From NCBI GenBank assembly GCA_025526915.1, contig JAHLKH010000022.1, positions 1-64,000 on the forward strand: a stretch of DNA of 64,000 bases. The letters are read 5' to 3'. The notes beneath the pieces are model-generated. The model saw only the letters and a list, made by a program, of their open reading frames with translations. It did no database searches and was not told the DNA's origin. The translations under genes and the position numbers were made by a program. Below, one piece after another: positions 58,201-64,000 of the stretch (its first letter is position 1; each line of letters begins with the position of its first letter). Origin of the DNA: Entophlyctis helioformis. Lineage: Eukaryota > Chytridiomycota > Chytridiomycetes > Chytridiales > Chytriomycetaceae.

Positions 58201-59188
58201 GAGATCATGGTGAGGCGACGGCTGAGTCGGATCGCCCGCGCGCGAGCGGCGGCTGCACAGCGCATTGCTCGAGCCTCGCTGGCTGCACGAGCGTCTGCGG
58301 CGGCGCGGAAGAGCACACGAGGTGTTCGTGTTGATAGTGCGGCTGCAAGTAGTGCATTGCCGCAGCCCAAGATGTGGGAGCATTTTGATCCAGAGACGCG
58401 CACCGTGTTGAGAGTCGTTGGGTTCGTTGACGAAAAGGCGCGGCAGAGCCTGTCGAACCACGGCTGTGTTCTACGGTCAGAGGGTGGTACGCTCTCTTTT
58501 TGCTTGCATGCATCAACGTGCACCTGCCCAGCTCGACTAACAGCAGGTTGCAGTGCTCGCGCTGTCCGAGCGCGTTCCAGTCCCAAAACTCATCACACTG
58601 ACTCTTATTGCCGAGCCGCTGTTCATCATCGGGTTCGCGGAAACACCCGTCGAGGTATCCACCACTGCCTCTCGCCGCGTTCCGTGCATGGCCAGTCATC
58701 ACTAACTGATCGGTACGCATGCGACACAGCAACCGGCAGAACAGCCGCCAGACCAAGACAGCCGGTTCATGCCCATGTCGGGCAACAGCATGATGGATAC
58801 ATCTCAATACGAGCAGCAATCGTCCCTCGCGTTCCAGAGACTTGACTTGCAAGAGCCGCGGTACGTGCCGATGCGGACCATCCGGTCGGTCACGCTGCCG
58901 CCCCCTGACCAGCCGTGGCTGGAGCGGTCCATCGAGCTGCAAGTGCGCGACAGGACCGTCATGCTCACGTTTGCGTCCACGGACGAGGTGAGACGAGCAT
59001 CAGTGCTTCTGAGGAACAGATATTGTGGGATGTACTTGTGGCTGACACTGGAAGCGTGGTGGCAGAGAGCATACTGGGCAGACACGATTGCACGCGCTCT
59101 TATCAGGCTCCGTGGTGCCTCGCACTTTGAGTCCAGTGGCCAGATTGTCGATGTGCAGGAGGCGTCCATCCTCCAAGTCGGCGCATGA
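55300..59188 (+). CDS. Class C GPCR (GABA-B-like), copy 1, with C-terminal PH-like domain
   Basis: Exons: 55300-55456, 55554-55771, 55842-55894, 55976-56331, 56383-56439, 56514-56812, 56880-57243, 57311-57555, 57625-57741, 57805-58483, 58554-58654, 58730-58987, 59066-59188; 1,008 aa. Signal peptide MNTAMMRWLVALMVWSVWAG. Periplasmic-binding-protein-like ectodomain to about 500 (PDATIEVVRERDI, WRYTSTWGQTIRASIGFFKYFGW). Seven membrane helices about 500-735, with GIFHRTPILLCISAVG and CRFRPWPLALGL, typical of class C receptors. The tail is basic, then a PH-like fold (KLITLTLIAEPLFIIGF, YVPMRTIRSVTL, DRTVMLTFAST, ERAYWADTIARAL). The ligand is unknown. Intron 1 has a GC donor. Confidence 0.88.
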
Positions 59189-59342
59189 GCTTCAGCGCCA
59201 GCGCCAGCCTCCCCTCCCTGGCGCAAATGAATCTGGTGATGAAGACTTTATGCCCTGCATTTCGGGGTTCGGGATTCCGCACTTGGTTGGCAGGCCGGTC
59301 AGCCACAACGTGGCAATAATCGCGACGACTTTCCTCGCGAAA

Positions 59343-62300
59343 ATGCGGCATGCAAGAGCCGTAGTCCTGCTGTCATGGATGGCCATATGGACGACGCTTC
59401 TGCCACTCGCTGCCTGTGTCCGCAGCAGCAACAAGTCCGAGACCACGCTCACGTTTGTGGTGGTGGGCGAGTCGAGCATCAGCGTTGATCCAAGCTTCTT
59501 TGGTGCGTGCTGCGGCTCTGTCTTTCCCGCAGCGTCCGCGCGCGCTGGCCTCGAGAACTACTGACATGCATGGTATACAGGAGCCCGGATGGCTGCTGCA
59601 GAGGTTAATCGGCGGACGGACATCATGCCCGATGCCACTATCGAGGTTGTACGCTACCCAGACATCTTGGCGTACGACGAACGTACCGCAGCTGTCGTGG
59701 ACAATGCTGTTCAGCTATGCGACACGCCAGGGCTCATTGGGTCCACCATGGAGCTCGCGAGCGTGGTTGTCATCAAGGCGCTGCTCGTCTGCAAGACGGT
59801 GAGTTTGTTGATGGCTACGCGTGATTGGCTGGCTGCTGACGCGTTCTGTGCTGTTCTAGCTGCCCACATTCTCTATTGGCTCTGCTTCGGACGTGCTGAG
59901 CGACAAGGAAAAGTAGGTCAATATGCCGTGCCCACGTAGACCTGCCAACTGACACCTGCCTGCAGGTATCCGCTGTACTGGCGGTACACGAGCACATGGG
60001 GGCAGACTATCCAAGCCTCTGTCAGCATCTTCAAGTACTTTGGATGGACAAAGACAGCCGTTGTTTACATCAACTACGGCACATTCGCCCGCGTTGGCAA
60101 GTTAATAGTGGACGTGCTTCCAAAGAATGGCATTGACGTGGCTGCCAAGGTTTCTCTCGAGCCGTACCAAGCACCTGGACGGTACTATGACCAGATACGT
60201 CCGAGTTTCGAGTACCTCAAGTCAACCAAACTGCGCGTGTTTATCATCATTGGCTTGGACACGGACATCCCACTCGTCATGATGGCGGCCAATGCGACGG
60301 GCATGATTGGGCCAGACTATGGCAAGTGGATCGTATCAGCTGTGTGTAGTGCAGTTCAGAGATGCTGACAGTGGACATGCGGAGCAGTGTGGATCACGCC
60401 GCAGACCTACGCCTCCATCACAACGGAAACAGAGGCAATGTGGGGTATGTCCTGGTGTTGGCCGCGGCAAGCGGGGCGGGCGATCTGATGGCGCTGCTTG
60501 GACAGGAGGGCCGATCGACCGGTCCGTGCTCACAGGCGTTTCGTTTCTGAGCAACGACCAGACGCCTCCGACAGCAAACACATACTTGGATGCATGGAAG
60601 CTGCGGTTCGAGGCGGCCGTCCAAAACATGATAGCCAACGAAGCGGCGCTGTATCCGGCCTTTGACTTTAACGACACAAACCCCATGTCAGAGCGGAACC
60701 CGCTGTTTGTGGTCTACGACGATCTGGGCAAATGGGAAGTCATTGCATCTGGAGCCAAGCTCACATACGACGGCTTGATGACCCTGATTACTGTCTGGGA
60801 CAATGTAAGCGACATTGCATCCATGAGGGTCATGCACCATTGGCGTCATACTGAAGCGTTACGGGTACATGCGTTGCTTGGGTATGGCGGCGGCGGTGGC
60901 AGGTGATCAACCAGCACAACACAACCGCACAGGCAGTCGCAAACGGGTCACTGCATGACGCCATCATATTGCCGGATATCTTGAAAGTGGCGTCGCGGCA
61001 CGAACAGGCAGTGTGGCCGTCTCGATTCACGCCTGTTGGCGACCTCTCAGCCGACCCAATGATCATCATGCAGTACAACGACAACTTTGACCTGGTGACC
61101 GTCGGCGTTCTGCGTGTCGACGACGAAACCGGCATGTCTGCTCTCACGGTGTATGACAGCTTCAACTGGACGGGCGGCCGAAGGCGCGATGATGTGCCCA
61201 TAGACTTTCCGATAGTGGTGTACAATGCTGCAAAGTGGGACCAACTCGAGACACGGATCTTGCTTGGTGAGTCGGGCATGCATCCTGTCCTCCTGTCTGG
61301 AAATGCCATGCTTGTGGATTGACTCGTTCTCCGGCAGCAATCTACGCCGTCTCTACTTTGTTGTGCATTGCAAGCGGGCGGTACATCTGGCTCCACCAGT
61401 CGGCGCGCGGCATCTTTCACCGCACGCCTATCCTGCTTTGCATCAGCGCAGTGGGGATGACGATCGCCTTGGCAAACACGCTCACGCTGATTGGCGGTGT
61501 TGCCGACACACTAAGATGCAGGTTTCGCGCATGGCCCCTGACACTGGGATTGACTCTGATCCTGTCGTGCATCATTGCCAAGGTGCGAGCCTGTCGAGCA
61601 TTGTTTGGCACGCGCGACTACAGACTAAACCCGCATGCACGGGACAGAGCTACCGCATGCATGTCATCTTCAGATGCATGCGGGCCGATTCTGGATTTGA
61701 GCGGCACACGGTCACGATCGCTCGGCTCTTGAATCTGATCGGTGCTACATTCCTGTTCATGCTCGTGAGTCGCCAGGAGTGATTGCTCATGTTGCCGTCG
61801 GATCCATGGCTGACAGACCGACACAGGCACCGCTCTCTTTGCAGGCTGCGTTCTTTCCATACGTCACTTCCGAAGTGTACATCGAATCCGCAGATACTTA
61901 CAATCTGGCGTGCGTGTCGGTCAGCGAAACAACAAACATCATCACAGCCATCCTGATGATCGTTCTCGGCGGCATGCTGGTGACAGCCGCGGTGTTTGCG
62001 TACATCAACCGCATCCTGCCAAACAACTACAACGACGTCAAAGAAATCACCATCTCGGTCTACGTCATCACTACAGCGGCCGTCGTAGGTTTGGCACAAG
62101 GCTATCTCGGCAGCCAGTCGGCCACGTTCCAATTCCGCTTCGAGTCTGTTCTCGTGATGGGCTGCATCATGGTGCTCAATGCCACGCTCCTTGGCCTGCC
62201 CATCCTCAAGTCAATCCGGTCGCGGCGGGCGGCCAATGCACAACGCCGCCTTGTTGCCAAGAAGATGGCCGAGAAAAGCGGCGCAAGTGACATGCCTGGA

Positions 62301-63003
62301 TCTCATTCGGCGCAACCACAGATGTGGGAGCATTTCGATGCAGAGAACGAGACTGTGCTGAGGATTGTGGGCTCGACGGCTCATCAGTCACGCACAAGCC
62401 ACGTCACTCGCGGCAACATTTACCGGTCTGACAAGGGTATGGCATTGGCGTTGGCACTCGCCCGAGCCGCGTCCTGACAACTGACTGGCCGTTGCTTTGT
62501 CTGTGTGCAGTCATGGCCTTGTCGACAACATCTCCCTACCCAAGAGCCATCACACTAACGCTGGTCAGCGAGCCGCTGTTCATTTTCGGGTTCATGGACG
62601 CAGCCACAGAGGTATGTGTGCCAGATGCCGTGCATTCACTCTGCAGACAGCCTGACGCGATCCAATGACACAGGAGCCGCGATACGTGCCGCTGAAAGCC
62701 ATCCGATCCGTCAAAATACCAACCTCGTCAGACGAGCTGCCTTGGATGCAAAACGCGCTCGAGCTGCAAGTCCGAGACAAGACCGTCATGTTTATCTTTG
62801 AGTCGACCGAAGAGGTGGGCCATGTCTGAAGGGCGTGCGAGCCGTCATTGCGCAACGCTGCCCACTAACACATCGAGAAGAGGGGATGCTGGGCAGACGC
62901 GATTGCAAGCTGCATGATCCGCCATTGGGGGGCCACGCATCTCGAGTCCACTGGCCAGATTCTGAACGTCAGGGAGGTGGCCATCTTCCAAGTCGGTGCC
63001 TGA
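59343..63003 (+). CDS. Class C GPCR (GABA-B-like), copy 2, with C-terminal PH-like domain
   Basis: Exons: 59343-59502, 59581-59798, 59860-59912, 59966-60321, 60388-60444, 60506-60804, 60903-61266, 61338-61582, 61648-61764, 61827-62436, 62511-62611, 62674-62814, 62881-63003; 947 aa. Domain order as in copy 1: signal peptide (RAVVLLSWMAIWTTLLPLAA), flytrap ectodomain, seven helices (GIFHRTPILLCISAVGMTIA again identical), basic loop and PH-like tail (RAITLTLVSEPLFIFGF, ERG-CWADAIASC after the aag acceptor). Exons 2-9, 11 and 13 have exactly the copy 1 lengths; exons 1, 10 and 12 differ. Exon 12 is 117 nt shorter, losing a Q/S-rich insertion. Intron 4 has a GC donor where copy 1 has GT. It starts 154 nt after copy 1. 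Confidence 0.88.
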
Positions 63004-63255
63004 CAGGCATTGTTTGCATGCACCTATGTACATAAAAACCTGATGATGATGCTGCGGCCAATCTGTGGTGGAAGCACGATGGTGGCTTGCGTTACGTATT
63101 GAAAGGGCTCGCAGCATAGGATCGGTCAAGCCTATGACCATAGCATGCATGACCGTCAGAGAATAGGCACCGGATTCGGCCGCCTTGTTTGGATCAAACA
63201 ACTGGTTCACGCGACATGACGCATCGCGCTTTTTCAAGGACTTTGACGGCCAAAC

Positions 63256-64000
63256 ATGATACATGGGACAGCCGGATTGGCTTGGCTGCTGTTGCTCTGG
63301 TCATGCCTGCCAGCCGCCTGTCTGGCCGCCCGCTCGGCTAACAAGTCCGAGTCGCTCTTGACGTTTGTCGTCGTCGGCGAGCCCATGGTGGACGTGGACC
63401 GTATCTTCTTTGGTACGTACACCTGCAGCCCATCTGCCATCGAGGATTCCACTGACCACGCCTGCGATTCTGCGCGGGATGACGCTTAGCATCACGCATG
63501 GTCGCCGCCGAAGTGAATGCAAGGACAGACGTGTTTCCTGACGCGACTCTGCAGATTGTGCGAGAGACCAACATCCACTTTTTCGACGACGACACGGCGA
63601 AGGTGTCTGACTATGCGACAAGGATGTGCGACGCACCCGGCAACATTGGTGCCTCGATGGATTTGACCAGCGGCGTGGTGATCCGAGCATTGCTTGTCTG
63701 CAAGACGGTGCGTTTGATTGTCGTATGCTTGCTTGAAAGCGTCGCTGATCCAGCGTGCTTTGTCGCTCCAGTTGCCCACATACTCGATCGGTTCGGCCAT
63801 TGACGACTTGAGCAACAAGGAAAAGTAGGTCGACTTGCCATGTCGATGGTGGCCTTCCAACTGAAACTTGCCTGCAGGTATCCGCTGTTCTGGCGGTACA
63901 CGAGCACATGGGGCCAGACGGTGCTTGCATCCGTCAGTATATACCATCACTTTGGATGGACAAAGACAGCCGTTGTCTACATCAGCTACGGCACATTCGC
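63256..64000 (+). CDS. Class C GPCR, copy 3, N-terminal part (cut by window end)
   Basis: Exons: 63256-63412, 63490-63707, 63772-63824, 63878 to beyond 64000. Signal peptide MIHGTAGLAWLLLLWSCLPA, then AARSANKSESLLTFVVVGEP, as in copies 1 and 2. Exon 1 has the copy 1 length and exons 2 and 3 match both copies. The ectodomain motif PLFWRYTSTWGQTVLASVSI is visible in exon 4. Exon 2 follows a TAG acceptor. The membrane part lies outside the window, so whether this copy has the PH-like tail is unknown. It starts 252 nt after copy 2. Confidence 0.85.

Larger units (their letters stand above)
55300..64000 (+). repeat. Tandem array of three class C GPCR genes
   Basis: Three head-to-tail copies with conserved intron positions and phases and gaps of only 154 and 252 nt. 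The array may continue past the window. Confidence 0.88.

Overview
This is nuclear DNA of a GC-rich fungus, most likely a zoosporic (chytrid) fungus. Genes have several short spliceosomal introns, mostly about 48-110 nt with a few longer, and lie on both strands separated by short gaps. Most genes are standard fungal ones: ILV1, PCF11, CDC73, CSN4, a mitochondrial processing peptidase alpha subunit, an RGD1-type F-BAR/RhoGAP, a ZDS1-type protein, a tricalbin and an NGDN/LCP5 protein. Mixed in are genes typical of flagellated or early-diverging fungi: a homologue of the centriolar-satellite/tubulin-polyglutamylase regulator CSTPP1 (C11orf49), a CSL (RBP-J/Su(H)) transcription factor, class C (GABA-B-like) GPCRs and an ankyrin protein of the kind abundant in chytrids. 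The assignment to Chytridiomycota is inference; no rDNA or other marker is present.

Layout. 61-132 tRNA-Asn(GTT). 303-6737 (-) CSL transcription factor with a glutamine-rich N-terminal extension of about 1,000 residues. 7483-13462 (-) tricalbin/extended-synaptotagmin with six C2 domains. 13730-15120 (-) TLC-domain membrane protein. 15794-17941 (+) intronless ankyrin protein behind TATA and CCAAT boxes. 18175-19191 (+) DsbA/FrnE-type thioredoxin-fold protein. 19292-22110 (+) 12-exon iron-sulfur L-serine dehydratase. 22148-23260 (+) unknown. 23460-23975 (+) BTG/Tob. 24140-25207 (+) secreted SdiA-regulated-like protein. 25287-27337 (-) threonine deaminase. 27596-30640 (-) Pcf11. 30793-32202 (-) unknown helical protein. 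32270-33004 (+) complex I NDUFB11/ESSS. 33293-36284 (-) SHG1/BOD1-type protein with a Tudor-like tail. 36321-37663 (-) NGDN/LCP5. 38201-40049 (+) MPP-alpha. 40424-41705 (-) CSTPP1. 41839-43287 (+) CSN4. 43522-47660 (-) RGD1. 47803-50011 (-) CDC73. 50945-55132 (+) ZDS1-like. 55300-64000 (+) three tandem class C GPCR genes, the third cut by the window end.

Exon structures were worked out by hand from splice signals, reading-frame continuity and family conservation. Every complete spliced model has a total length divisible by three, which supports the boundaries. The most unusual content is the GPCR array: each complete copy has a Venus-flytrap ectodomain, seven membrane segments and a C-terminal PH-like domain, with exon lengths kept almost to the base. 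GC-AG introns appear at changing positions among the copies. Other notable points are the many short tandem repeats inside introns, several touching splice sites, and a run of 50 G between two convergent genes.

The genes do not form one pathway. Shared themes are transcription and chromatin (CSL, Pcf11, Cdc73, SHG1), mitochondrial function (MPP-alpha, NDUFB11, and probably the serine dehydratase) and signalling or membrane contact (GPCRs, RGD1, tricalbin).
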